DNA of 64,000 bases from Cladocopium goreaui (Eukaryota; Sar; Dinophyceae; Suessiales; Symbiodiniaceae): contig CAMXCT020000264.1 in the NCBI GenBank assembly GCA_947184155.2, positions 194,501 to 258,500 of the forward strand. Direction: 5' to 3'. The notes under the pieces were generated by a model. The model did no database searches and was not told the origin of the DNA. It saw nothing but the letters and a program-made list of their open reading frames with translations. The translations under genes and the position numbers were made by a program. Of the stretch, positions 39,401-49,879 are shown in pieces (the first letter of the stretch is position 1; the number at the start of each line of letters is the position of its first letter).

Positions 39401-42400
39401 CACTGTCTGTATATGCGTGAGGCAGCCAGCTCATCCTTTTTTTTGGATGCGCGCGGCGTGATGGCTAGGACCAAGCCAAACAGGATTTGAAGGTCATCTC
39501 CGTCATCAGCTGGTGCTTCTGCTGTACCTACCATGGCAATAAGCCTACCCGTGCCAATGGGGCTGACTTTGTGATGGTGCGCATCACTGGCTAGTAGGCT
39601 GAACACTTCAGTTTTACCCAGGCTTGGATGTCGGAACGCGAATGCATCTTGTCCGCCTTTGACTTTCCAGTGTCCAAACTCGCTGCCTTTGAAGAGGAAT
39701 TCGAGGGCGATGGGTTGCGATGGTTGCCGGACAGGTCCTGCACTTTGCATTGTTAACCCTGTTTCATTATAGCCTTCATTGGGGCTGAGCATGGGCAAGT
39801 AGTAGTCTAACATGTAGACAGCCATGGGCAATTGCAAGGTGCCAAGGAAATGTTGAACCATGGTGGTATAGTTGAGCAACTTGGTCCTTGAGGAGATGGT
39901 GACTGTTGCCAACGTGGCTAAGTATTGGGTTGCCTCTTGCTCAGTTTTGACCTCTGAGTTATGGGCAGCAATGTGGGTGACAAGTGCCTGTGTTGTGGTT
40001 TCAGGTAGCTCGCACATTTCAGCTAATTCGCGCAGGAATTTTCTGGCTGTTCTTGGGAGCTCAAAACTGCACCATGAGATCAGACGGAGGGGAGCCTGTG
40101 AGTACACTTCGAAGGGGAGCACTCCAGGGGTACCTTCTAACTGCTCCATATCTGGTCGTCCTTCTGGGAGGGCAACTCGTGTCCAATGCGAGTAGTTGTG
40201 TTGTGCAGTGCCGAGGTACGCTCTCCATCCTGTGATATGCGTAATTGCAAAGCCCCGTTGCCTAAGCAGTTTAATGTCATGGTTCGACGGGTTCCATACG
40301 CAAAGCCTGTCATCTGCATGGTGAATGAGGTGGATCTCTCTCAGCTGAGATAAGTTGTATGCCGTTAGCAGCGATGGTGGAAGCGCAATGGCTGCTAGCA
40401 CGGTTTTGCCACCAACGTCTGGGAATTCTGAGAGGATGGTTTCCCATACCATTCCTGCATACGAGCCAGCGCTGTGCCCTCGAATGTAGATAGAGCCTAC
40501 CATGTATCCTGTTAATCTCAGAAGGTCTACTGGGCGGATTTCAGGGGGCAGACATACTCCGACCAGCGGATGTGCAACTAGTAACTTAGTGAAAAGCCGC
40601 AGGCCATGTATGTACCCGGGCCACGGCGGTTTCCTGTGTGCTGGGATGATAGGACAGAAACGCAACAGTTTCATGGCCCGACTGATGATCTGCGCCTGCA
40701 ATTGGTTCGCACTGGGCATTCCTAAGACGCGGCACCAGATGTGTGCACCTATGGGAAACATAGCGATGTGCAGTAGCAAGTATTCTTGTGTGTGGGCAGT
40801 GCCTGCTACTGTGCCAGCTCTTGCATTCCAATCGTCCTGTTTGCTAAGGGATGGCCCATACACATGTGCTTCCTTTTTGCAAGCTAGCAGTACGTCCCAA
40901 TCTTCATCAAGTTCTCCTCCACCCAACCCAGTGCACTGAACTTCCAGGGACCCTGGGTCAGCGTCATTGAGTTGCCAGGAGGTGTTATCCATGACAGTGA
41001 TTTTCCAATCAGTGTATTTGGGGTCTGTATGGCTAGCAAGAACTTCATTGATGGCTAGTTCTGCGTTGCTAGGGTCAATTTCCAGTCGTCGTTGCAGCGC
41101 TTCCAGCAGAGGGAGGATTGGGGCAGTGGGGAGCTGGAGGCTCGCATGCTGACCGCAGAAGACAATGGCAGGCTCGCAAGTCTTGGGCCAAGGTGTATGG
41201 TCATTGCTGCTGTTGGGGGCTCCCACTGGTGTCCAAAGGCTCTGGAGAAGCAACACTTGCGTCTTAGTAAGGCTTCTGTTTTGCGGGACATGCGGCTTGG
41301 CGACTATTTTACTCCCTCTAACAAAATCGCAGCCTGTGGGGTGTGTCCATAACGGTGGTGCCTCGTCGACTCCTATGAGCGACACAGCAAGCGGTTGCAG
41401 CCCTTTGCTTAGCCACTGTTGGAGTTGGTGTCCTAGGCCTACTTTACTCCCATGGAAGGCGTGCACTATTGGCGGCAGGCTATACCCTATGGTTAACTCC
41501 TTGCTTTGGAACAATTTGTCTCCTGGAAGACAGAGGATAGGGAAATCGGCTGGGAAAACTGACATGGGGGAGAGTGCACCTTGCTCGAAAATGGGGCGCG
41601 CCCAGGTAAGGAATGGCGGGGTCCGCTCGACAAAGTCCGGTCTAAGGTATCGGCCATCTCCATGACGCGGCCATTCTCCTTGCTCCGGGATGGGGAATGC
41701 AATGGCTCCCGCCCATTCGCCCAACATCGCCCATGCATGTGTCCAGTCAAGCGGGGTTCTAGCCTTACATCCTAGTAGGGGGGTGAGAAGTAGCCCGCCC
41801 CTCATTGCTTCCGCAGGGTCTTCTGGCACAGCGGTTGTAGCTAGGAAACTGGCTCGGCTATCTTGGAGTGCGGTGACCCAGTCATCTGCTGATCTGCGGT
41901 TGGCAGGGTGGGCTATTCGTCGTGCCTTTGGGGCGGGTGCATCACTCGGAGAGGAGCTTTGGGCAGCAGCCGGGGGCATGAATGCTGCCGGGGTTGCTTG
42001 GTCCATTTCAACATCAGCTGCATCGGTCGGGATATGCCCTGTCACAATGATCAAGCCGGCATTGAGTTCAGCCTTGGCTTCTGTGGCAAGGAGTACTGCA
42101 GGAGGGCACTGGTTAGAGCTGGCCATTGTGTTGTGTTGCATTGCTTCGGCTCTGCTTGCCTTATCCGTCATAAGATTGATTAGTTCGGCTATCTCAAACA
42201 ATGAGGTCGGCACGCAGTCAGAGTCGATGAGTGCAAAATTTACAGTGGGGAACATTAAGCACAGCGCCTCCAGAGCTGCAGCACCAGCCCAGGTATAATG
42301 GACCTGATGCAAACCTGTGTCAGCATGAATGGGAAAATGGATAGCAGTCGTTTTCTCTTGGTAGGGGCCAGTTACTGTACATCGGCCTTTGATCCAGGGT

Positions 42401-42993
42401 GCAAAATGCGGCCAGTAGGCTGGAGGATCAGTGCCTGACAGTTTGCGGTTGTCCACATAAACATAGACGGTGGCATACTGTGGTAACCATGAGAGATTAT
42501 CTATGATCCACTGGAAGAGCGTTCTATGATGGACCTGGCTGGCTGCGGGGCGTTGGATGCCGTTCCCTTCGTCCACCATGAGTGCAGGGTATGTCAGGGG
42601 TGACCGGGGCATTCGACAAGAGCCGACATCGTCCCATTTCCACCTTTGTTTGATATCGTCCATGCCGAGCGGGGTCTCAATTTCTTTTTGCGAGAGGAAA
42701 AGTTGGTCAAGCTGGTGGCTTAATTGTGTGACCTCCTGGACATTGAAGAAATCTATAGGTGCGGCAATTTCCCACTGTTCCCTTGGGGGAGGCTCGGCCC
42801 CTTGTTGGAAATACGGAGCGTCATCTTCTGTTTCGAGGGCGTCAAAGTATTCTGTATCACTGTCCATTGACACATCCTCGACTGTGTTATCTGGGGCGGT
42901 TGGCTCTACTGGTTCGATGTCTGTATCTGAGTCATCAGGGTCAGGCGACGTCAATGAAATGAACCTATTTGGTGTCATAAGCTGTTGCAGCAT
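36439..42993 (-). CDS. Unit 2 ORF2: giant protein with GT-like, hydrolase-like and SF1 helicase parts
   Basis: Open from ATG 42993 (MLQQLMTPNRFISL) to TAA at 36439, ~2184 residues; the frame is also open a few codons upstream without ATG. Very similar to the unit 1 protein throughout, with all motifs kept: FALIDSDCVPTSLFE, IRGHSAGSYAGMV, HHADDRLCVWNPS, Walker A GLFGAGKS (Pro to Ala relative to unit 1), LLVIDEGQQYGTD, LWTGDSEQTPGG and VGLTRSKSLTLLVSP. The native C-terminus is DPWPLAPG. The next ATG (ORF3) is 13 bases past the stop codon's last base or closer, very tight for a eukaryotic nuclear gene pair. Two full-length 6.6-kb frames without introns argue for selection or recent mobility. Confidence 0.8.
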   Translation of the reverse strand: MLQQLMTPNRFISLTSPDPDDSDTDIEPVEPTAPDNTVEDVSMDSDTEYFDALETEDDAPYFQQGAEPPPREQWEIAAPIDFFNVQEVTQLSHQLDQLFLSQKEIETPLGMDDIKQRWKWDDVGSCRMPRSPLTYPALMVDEGNGIQRPAASQVHHRTLFQWIIDNLSWLPQYATVYVYVDNRKLSGTDPPAYWPHFAPWIKGRCTVTGPYQEKTTAIHFPIHADTGLHQVHYTWAGAAALEALCLMFPTVNFALIDSDCVPTSLFEIAELINLMTDKASRAEAMQHNTMASSNQCPPAVLLATEAKAELNAGLIIVTGHIPTDAADVEMDQATPAAFMPPAAAQSSSPSDAPAPKARRIAHPANRRSADDWVTALQDSRASFLATTAVPEDPAEAMRGGLLLTPLLGCKARTPLDWTHAWAMLGEWAGAIAFPIPEQGEWPRHGDGRYLRPDFVERTPPFLTWARPIFEQGALSPMSVFPADFPILCLPGDKLFQSKELTIGYSLPPIVHAFHGSKVGLGHQLQQWLSKGLQPLAVSLIGVDEAPPLWTHPTGCDFVRGSKIVAKPHVPQNRSLTKTQVLLLQSLWTPVGAPNSSNDHTPWPKTCEPAIVFCGQHASLQLPTAPILPLLEALQRRLEIDPSNAELAINEVLASHTDPKYTDWKITVMDNTSWQLNDADPGSLEVQCTGLGGGELDEDWDVLLACKKEAHVYGPSLSKQDDWNARAGTVAGTAHTQEYLLLHIAMFPIGAHIWCRVLGMPSANQLQAQIISRAMKLLRFCPIIPAHRKPPWPGYIHGLRLFTKLLVAHPLVGVCLPPEIRPVDLLRLTGYMVGSIYIRGHSAGSYAGMVWETILSEFPDVGGKTVLAAIALPPSLLTAYNLSQLREIHLIHHADDRLCVWNPSNHDIKLLRQRGFAITHITGWRAYLGTAQHNYSHWTRVALPEGRPDMEQLEGTPGVLPFEVYSQAPLRLISWCSFELPRTARKFLRELAEMCELPETTTQALVTHIAAHNSEVKTEQEATQYLATLATVTISSRTKLLNYTTMVQHFLGTLQLPMAVYMLDYYLPMLSPNEGYNETGLTMQSAGPVRQPSQPIALEFLFKGSEFGHWKVKGGQDAFAFRHPSLGKTEVFSLLASDAHHHKVSPIGTGRLIAMVGTAEAPADDGDDLQILFGLVLAITPRASKKKDELAASRIYRQCNPKFIEVAFLSGPAIEFFAKEQLEALQDWYSASGQHLDPIDATVQGQKSPVPKTFFLHTMWMFGCTKPTRELTAVAQTPPCRYHLGLGIYNVQTAVEGMEGNKRSHFLHLCGQLLRLVLIPCHVEGELHPWTRSTALSFAAELDGHVLGTLCAVTMALLTNRLDLCIQGLFGAGKSKSMAILILALIEIDSTDSLKILFICKENSGTRSFADLLLWLDPPSGVFGRIGRLVGDQERNKSSYSHTKFDIHPRERLQMLNKCQLILATGGTVAQDLTMQWSTMGGFMQELSLLVIDEGQQYGTDREIAVISLLRQQPLVLWTGDSEQTPGGIDRAARNAKRSRQLLLAKKHGLRSDRNYYMPANLADAMIRLLDGSANEGLAALSQILKRGQSTLGQLWTSHLSPQDEEDLRAASTVLPGLKAVFEAAQPNMQRHSRFVDSELLAGTALNFPRSLVRLAWILQHAATLLPMAGDIQAVLNSQTAGVSDIHAWGLMLPSSSRVSPVTYHAVVAVRYPDLCRQINGLWELGSFASGGLPDKPPGFQLVLWDTNARINGLVATDLETLVSEVLTPFPHNAGFADGLFIMTTATDHKNNLNRSVLKRDYVRTLRVETIANSAGGTAQVSIVAQPSIGFLNTKYYSNGSPTEDTEDCLGRITVGLTRSKSLTLLVSPLDMMGLMGMAQVIATIAYGIRGLRRGETTWKWPDFDPDPVQENLAQLSRWSLNSAPTWEFPPLAIANQYYDQQADEVKRARYRLILVRGSDLRWLNRERFQEVEAGLRTQHKWLPEQDLPFSEVVLYAYAADRTPFPTYVCLPSGLYKARTGHIVAQTGPDQEILSLPGIYFFDGWRLYPKLPIPDHLPRAKEAPVQGTALNAPAPDTEPKRSPEEEARDILAVAAKNQPEDGPNTRRAAVRACKYLRAMVSQYETTIQAVHSAARTHTQKSKGTVGPAVDYRPQGEALPVISADLTSELLHCLSTLPDPWPLAPG

Positions 42994-43626
42994 GTTGACG
43001 CCGGCTTGACCCTGAACAGCCGGTACCCGGTTGTCAGGTGCCAAGTGACCAGCCGAAAATAGTGAATGCTATATGGGCAGAGAGTGCAAAATGTGTCAAC
43101 AGGATTGGCTAGGCTAGGGAAACCCCGAACGCCCGGCACCCGGGGTCAGGGTTCCCCGTTGCGGGGCCAATTCGTTGGAGGTGAAACAGGTAGGAAACAA
43201 AACAATCAGGGTTTGTCTTACACCTTGGTGTGCGAATTGATGTCGGATGGCTGACCTAGCTATGAAAACTAGTGGAGCCACAAAAGCTGCAGTGCGAACA
43301 ATTGAGCCACTGACAGTTTATGCAACCTTCTTTGCCCAAAGTACATGTTAGTTCGACAGAAGTTGAGATGACTAACGGTGACAGGACCTGGGACACACGC
43401 CTAACCAAGACAGCTTAGCAGACAAAAATCCCCATAAATCCCCTTACTCCAGCTTGTGGGGGTCATACTTGAGTGGGTACTCTCCCTTACGGTAGGTTTG
43501 TGGGGTATTATCCTGGCACGCAGCTGCTTTTCTCTTGGCGCATCTGTGGAGTAGGCGGCATTAGAAATGGCACTGATCAGGTGGTTTCACACAGTCAGGT
43601 GCACGCAGTGCTAGCTGTCTGCATGG
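42994..43626. promoter_or_regulatory. ORF1-ORF2 spacer with GGTACC palindromes, unit 2
   Basis: Counterpart of 31187-31815: GCCGGTACCCGG (~43019-43030) and CCCGGCACCCGGGG (~43132-43145), then conserved blocks CAGGGTTTGTCTTACACCTT and TTTTCTCTTGGCGCATCTGT. ORF1 ends just inside this region. Confidence 0.45.
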
Positions 43627-45197
43627 TCAGTCAATGATTTCCATTTCCATATCTGCAACAGGAGAGGGTTGCAGAGTGCCTGGTGATTGGTCATCTTGCA
43701 TTCTTTTAAGGCGCTTTCTAATGCGCGTGAGATGCTCACGGGCATTGACCAGCCGCGTTTCATGGAAGGCCACTCTTTCACAGGCCGTCTTCTCCATGTT
43801 CTGTAACGTCGGGATGTCCGCTGCGGCGAGGTCGACGTCCTGCCTGGATTCGCTGGCGGGCTCAGGGCTGCTAGCACCAGCAGTGTCAGTTGCTTGAGTC
43901 TCTGGCGATTCTTTGGGTGTATTTGCTGGCGACGATTCTTCTGTTGATGTGTCGTCGTGGGCTGCGGGCTGTTCCGGAGGTTGTTGTTGCTCATCATCTT
44001 TGCTGTGAGCTGCAGAGTGAGAGTCAGAGGATAACACGCCGGTACCCGGGGTATCCGTTTGCGCTTTGTTCGCAGGCGGGGCCGATGGTGGGCCTGGTCT
44101 TCGGTTAAATAATGATTGTGCACTGATTTTGTCAGGTGGCTTGCTTTGCTGCGGGGTTGGAGCTTCTGCCACCACGCCTGTACTGGGATTGGACGATGCG
44201 GCGGTTGCCGCGTTGTCTGTGCTTTGTTGACTGCGGCCAGCAAATTGGCTGGTTTTTGGGTCTGTCTAGTCTCCGCTGGTCGGCTATCTGCCAACGTTTG
44301 TTGGTTTGCTTGATGAATAATAGACTGCAATTCCATATATTGCCGCTCTCGGTCAGCCACTTGCTGTGGCGTGCTCTGAGTACCCTTGGGGTCCTGTGGA
44401 GTATCTGCTTGCAGTTTTTGTACTGGCTGCTTTGCTGCGGATCGCTCGGTCCACCTGGCTGGTAGCGGCGGAGGCGGAGGCAGTGCCCGTTTTGCATGCT
44501 GCGAAGATTTAAGTTGGTCAATGCGTGGCTGAATTTCATCTCGCAGTTCCGATGGGTACGGCTCTCCGGTCTCAGCTAACCACTGTATAGTTTCTTCATG
44601 CGTCCACAGGGTGGTTCTCCACAATGGGATAGTATTGTCATCATTGACCCAGAACAATGGCTTAGGCGGTAGCAACTCATGGGCTTCCACGATCAAAGGC
44701 AGCAGGAAAGCTAATCTCTTTTGCTCATGGAAAATCAGTGCTCCGTTCGGGTGAACTTTCAGGTGGGTATGGTTCCACACAAACGGTTGCACGACACGCA
44801 TGGTGTGAGCGTCACGATTAAAGATGGATAGTCGGACTTGGGTATACGGTGGCGCAGCACCGTAGACTTTTCCATCCCAGGGTAGTTCAAGAAAGCCCCA
44901 CCGCTCTTTCCGGCCGTAATTAACGGTCTCCCAAAAGGCAGGGTCAAACTCTTTCTCAAGGACGTCGGCAAGAGTAGAAAAGATAAGCCATGGCACCTCG
45001 TCGATATGCAATTGGTATTCCACCAGCGTAAAGTTATATGTTGTTTGGCAATCTCCTACCCATATTGTGCCCCTCACTGCAAGGAAGCGAACGTTGCTGG
45101 CTGCTGGCATGTCCCAATTCATTCCAGCCGATATGTCTAGTAGGTGTTGATCAGAAACACTGATTTGGCCAGACGGAAAAGGGTTTGGCTTCGGCAT
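43627..45197 (-). pseudogene. Unit 2 ORF1: Pro/Gln-rich protein with one frameshift
   Basis: First gene of the block. ATG 45197 (MPKPNPFPSGQISVSDQHLL) is the first Met; the frame is open up to 45284 and includes a Cys cluster (CNCLHSGECCHC), so a splice-derived start is possible. Residues ~1-215 look globular (FLAVRGTIWVGDCQTTYNF, WGFLELPWDGKVYG, VHPNGALIFHEQKRLAFLL); then EIQPRIDQLKSSQHAKRALP, a proline run, a Gln/Thr-rich linker, SLFNRRPGPPSAPP, an acidic part and helical C-terminus ending MEIID. A one-base loss at ~44232 relative to unit 1 (GACTCGCGG versus GACTGCGG on the plus strand) shifts the C-terminal third. The spurious frame runs on to 43611. No family recognised. Confidence 0.7.
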
Positions 45198-45284
45198 ACC
45201 AGCAACAGGTACCCTGCAGTGGCAGCACTCTCCGGAGTGGAGGCAATTGCACGGCGTATGGTTAGACCAAACGACAGGAACCAC

Positions 45285-46136
45285 TCGCTATTGCGGGCAG
45301 CGGCCAAACAACGAGAACCCCGTGTTGGCTTGAATGTATGAACGGGCGAGCAAATTAAAAGTTGGGGTCAATGAGGATCCAGGCAACACTGGCTTATGCA
45401 GGTGCGGTGTCCTCACAGTTCGAGCCAACGGCTGCTGACGGAGACAGTGAATCATGTTCGGTTCAGGCACAGTTAACAAAATACCAGACACTGCAACGGT
45501 GGGAAGTATGGACAACATGTGACCGGTGACAGGATTGGAGTGATGGTGCATTGTGGTTCAGTAGTAGAGACATGACACAGGAGGAAGTAGCAAGGAGCGG
45601 GGCAAGTGGTGGGGCAGCAGCACATGACAGGAGGAGGTGGCAATCTGTGCAAGATATGCTAGAAACGATGGACCCTGAGGAGCACTATCAGCAAGGAGTG
45701 CACATTATTGAGAGGATATATGGCCGTCAGGATATTGGGAAGAGGGTGACAGTCATGAGTGTGTGAACCATGTGAGATGAGTACCTGGTAGGGTGAAAGC
45801 GAAGCTGAACCCTCATCATTACCCAAGGTGCCCTTGGGAACAGTAGAGGAATGAAAGACACATGTGTCATGTTCCTACTGATGTGAGGGGCACAGCGGGG
45901 GGTGAAGGCACGAGGGACTACTGAGATAGATGGTTGAGTGCGGGAAGCAGTTTCAATCAGCTCTATTCTTAAACAAAGGGGGTATACCTACAATGTGACG
46001 ACTCACTTGGTAGAGGGGGTCTATGGTGGTTTCGAGGAAGTGCGGATTGCTGACTGCTTGACTGTTTCTTGGCGGCAGGTGGGCACTCAGCGTAGCCAAG
46101 ATAAAAAATTCTATCTGTACATTGCTGCTCCGCACT
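45285..46136. other. Region between unit 2 and diverged unit 3; possible small plus-strand ORF
   Basis: No confident gene. A plus-strand frame at 45551-45766 (71 codons) includes RRRWQSVQDMLETMDPEEHY and IIERIYGRQDIGKRV, which look protein-like, and 45938-46177 is another short frame (LVEGVYGGFEEVRIADC). Neither has a recognised domain or a repeat copy in the window to support it. Confidence 0.25.
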
Positions 46137-46406
46137 TCATCGCAGTAGTATACGCAGGATGCGTTGTTCCGTCGTGAGCATTGTTCGGTCACAGCGGGCG
46201 ATAAATCCACTGATCTCCAGGTGGGCGGTTCGTAATACTCCGCTTAGTACTTGCTCGTCAAACCCTATGTCGTCCAGGTCATCCATGGTTTCCTCCAACT
46301 GGTACTGCAATCTCATGGCCAAAAGTTTAACACGATGGACAAAAAGGAGCTGCTGGAGTAAGGCACGAACATGGTCAGCAGTTGCGCTACGCGCTGCCCT
46401 GTGCAT
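46137..46406 (-). CDS. Diverged ORF4-like small helical protein (unit 3)
   Basis: 89 codons. LSGVLRTAHLEISGFIARCD and TTEQRILRILL follow the spacing of ORF4 LEAAIRQLHQIGCILDSCTI and SQAQKAILLL, and the N-terminal part is a similar amphipathic helix (RVKLLAMRLQYQLEETMDDL). Length, strand and position downstream of an ORF3 relative fit. Similarity is weak and judged by eye. Confidence 0.35.
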   Translation of the reverse strand: MHRAARSATADHVRALLQQLLFVHRVKLLAMRLQYQLEETMDDLDDIGFDEQVLSGVLRTAHLEISGFIARCDRTMLTTEQRILRILLR

Positions 46407-49400
46407 GGATCAGGTCCGAAATGCTGTACAGCGCTAATGGACGTTCTGCAGCAAACAGGGTGGTGGACAGGAAACACAGAGGCGGGTAAGCTCTAGCCAA
46501 AAATCACGGACGCAATGACAAAGATAGACAAGTAGTATGCACTTGACGCACTTCCTACTGTAACATGTCAATAGTATGCTTTGGGGCCCTAGTGGCTATT
46601 CGGCTATTCCTAGCGTCCTGCATACTTGGGAGATCTAGATTGGACTGTGGCAGTAGAGAGGCAAATGTTTAAGCCGTTACAACAATGTAATGGTATTTGG
46701 TGTAGTGCCATCACCCAGGTAATTACTTAAGGGCAGCCAATGACTAGACAAACACCCCTTTGGTACAGAGCCAGGGACAAGGGTACACTGATGGGGTATG
46801 AGTACCTTAGAATGGAGAACGGTTGCTAAGCATGGTGAACGGTCCTCCTCAGCTACATCCACTGGTCAAGTTGGATATATTGGTAAGAGGGATAATGGTT
46901 GGCATGGGGAAAATTGATCTGTAGTGACAGAAGCCAATAGCTACCATCCCGTGTTTGTAGAAGCCCATAGAGTTAGTGCCTACTCAACGCACCATATGCT
47001 GCTCTGAGGGAGTGAACTCGCCATTTCACGCAGACCTTTGGTCCTTATCACTGTCCAGTAGCTGAGGTCCTGCATAGTATCTCTAGGTTACAGAGAGACA
47101 CACTATTCGGCAGTCAATTTGTTGAGTTTTGTAACCAAACAAGGAAACAGGCCATGATAGTTGAATGGCAAGACGTTGGCTGGAGCTATGTCACCAGTAA
47201 TTAGGAAGCACCAGTTTTTCAAGCAGCTGTTGGCAGCATGTCTGAAGAGTTCATCAACCTCTGAAAAATTATTGAATAATTAAATGGTCACTCGGTATTT
47301 GCCACAAGGCCCGCAATCAGAACCTTCCAAAAGGATATGCCCGAAAAAGGTAAATCATTGAGACCATGCGGTAAAATACAATTATCGGGCACAACAGTGG
47401 ATCGAGGAAGATAGATTGTCTACGTCTTTCCTTTGGACAGATTTTTTTTTTTTCCTCTGGCGTGGCCGATATTGCACTAGGCTCGGTCCTTACAATCGCG
47501 TAAGCAGTGAAAATCTGAGAACAAACAAAAAATGGACACGTATGGCCCGTAAGAATGGCAAATCAGTTCAAACCAAGAACAAGACACACCAAAAACCAAA
47601 GCGACCCGCAAATCCCCCAGCCAGATTTGCGTTTCGCCACAAAACAACACAGCGAAACAACACCGAAACGGGGCAAGGCCCAACAAAAACACCCAACTTA
47701 GATTTGCCATGTGATACTGAAACGATTCAACAGTATCACTTTTAGAAACATGCAAACTAATTATCTATTGCGGCAGTTCATCTAACGTCATCCACGTGCG
47801 AGAACTGTCAGCATCCAGAAACCACCTTGACTGTCACGCAAACTCTCAGAAAATTTGGCAAAGCAGAAGTAGCTGTATAGCACAGCTGGTGCCCATTGCC
47901 ATTCTCATTGTCAATGTTGGTCCTGTAATGGTCAGCGTAGTTGGAACCCTGTCTCTGGAGTAAGATACTGCCGCAATAGCGATGTGACTCAATACCCCCC
48001 TCAAGGGGGGGTAGGTATTGACAGCCTGTAGGTCATGCAAGACTATAACTGTAACTCATCACAGATGCCGTCATACCGTAGGAAACCAAGAGGACCTGGA
48101 AAGGTGCCAATGGTACACGATTTCCGCAAAAAACTGATTCTCTCCGTAAGGTCATTGCAGATGAATAAGATATACTCGTGCAGAGGGTAGGCTCAAGCAA
48201 AGAAAGATTGCTACTAGCGACCTGTACACAATTGCGCCGCTCTCGCATGGCAGTCATGCTCAAGCCACAAACTTGAAAGGGTGACTAGGTTCGCTGTACC
48301 AGCACCAGATGGACTAGCAGGATTCACAAGGTGTCATCGTCCCAGCAAAAACCTGCAGCAAGTCAGATGTTCCAGAGGTTCGCAGTGCATCTCACATGGG
48401 GCCACTCTCCCCTAGAGTGGGCCATTAGCAGAATCACTACGTCCCATCAACGCACCGAACCATGTTGGCAGACTTTGCTGCTCGCGGGCGCTCTAGACTG
48501 AACTGCAGAGAGCTCCACTGGACAGCGCCAATAAAGCTCGCTGCAGTGCAGCCCAGTCCATGGCTCTAACCGGGTATCTCCCGCCCCTCTCGGAAAAAAC
48601 AACTGAAACGCACCAGAAAGAGAGAGGCCCACCCCGAGGAAGAAGCCAGACAAAAAACCAAAAGCAACAACCGTACCAACCGAATTCAAGTAAGTAGAGG
48701 ACAAGATGCAGCCGGAAGCCACCGTAAAGCAGGCAAATCCTTAGTCACAGCAAGCCGACACATGGCGACCTTAGTAGCACATCTAAGCAAATAGCATTTC
48801 GGAATCCTTAGTGACAATCGACCCAGCAAACCAAACAAGCCAGTACAGGGGGGAAGCATAGCGGGGCAGGGCAGAACCACACGCACACACACACGAAAAC
48901 ACCAAAGAAGAGAGAAGGAGAGGAGCCAGGAGGCAGCAGAGGACAGACAGAGGAAGGACACAAATGTACCAGAGGGGATACAAGAGTGCCTTAGCGGAGT
49001 CACACAGGGGGTCCTGGATCATACGCAGATGAATACCTCAGTGACGGAGCACAGAGAACCCCAGCAGCGCATGCAACGTGGTGTAGAGGGATAAATCCCC
49101 ACACAGGGCCAAAGGCCTTTGCTGCCACGAGACACAACGAAGAGGGGAAACAAAGCACCACGACACCCCAAGCACAAAGGCAAGGCAACCAAGCCGTCGC
49201 CAGGAGCAACAGATACCTGGAGGGAGGCACCAGTAACCAACAACTGGACCAAGACGCCCAGTGGGAGCTATCCGAGGGGGCAGGGGGGGCTTCCACAAAG
49301 TAGGGGCAGCAACGGACACAAAAACAACACAGAAGAAAGGCAAACACACGGCCAAGGTAATAGGGCAGCAAGCTCTGTCAGAAGGAATTGCCTGGGAAAC

Positions 49401-49879
49401 AACAAACGAATTCAAAAATGAGGTGATGGACTGTCTTGATCTTCAGACCAGGGGTGGGCACGACAGCATCTGTTTAGTCACCCATTTATGGTTGTTAAGA
49501 CCTAGCACGGATTATGCCCCTACCAAGTTAACGGGCTCCCTCGTTGGTAGCCTGCCTTCGTATGGTCTAAGCTCTCTACTGAGGGGCTAGAGGATGATGT
49601 AGGGAAATGGGCTAACAGAGCAGGCTAGATCTCACAACGAAAAATGAGGAAAAGCTGAGAGCCGAACTGTATACCAGTGCACCTGTCACGTCTCTGGACA
49701 GACACACCAGCAGCACCAAGACAAACTATCCCGGCTGAAGTCACAAAAATCTAATGTTGATCCCAACTGTAGTACAGCAGCACACATGGCCGTCGGGACA
49801 GTGAAACAAGCATTCAAATAAAAAGGGAGGAGAAGGCGGAAAGCAGGGGGTAGAAAGGGGTAGACCCAAGAAGGGTCGG
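46407..49879. other. 3.5-kb region without a recognised gene; several A/C-rich stretches
   Basis: Lies between the ORF4-like and ORF3-like genes of the diverged unit, where units 1 and 2 have only ~440 bp, so ~3 kb was probably inserted. A/C-rich, T-poor stretches occur at 47515-47700, 48585-48690, 48870-48910 and 49310-49350. No terminal repeats, coding domains or palindromes of the GGTACC type were found. Confidence 0.4.

Noticed and set aside
20469-45284. Units 1 and 2 as a duplicated assembly artefact
   Set aside because: The copies differ by many substitutions, several indels and different truncations, so they are real separate copies.
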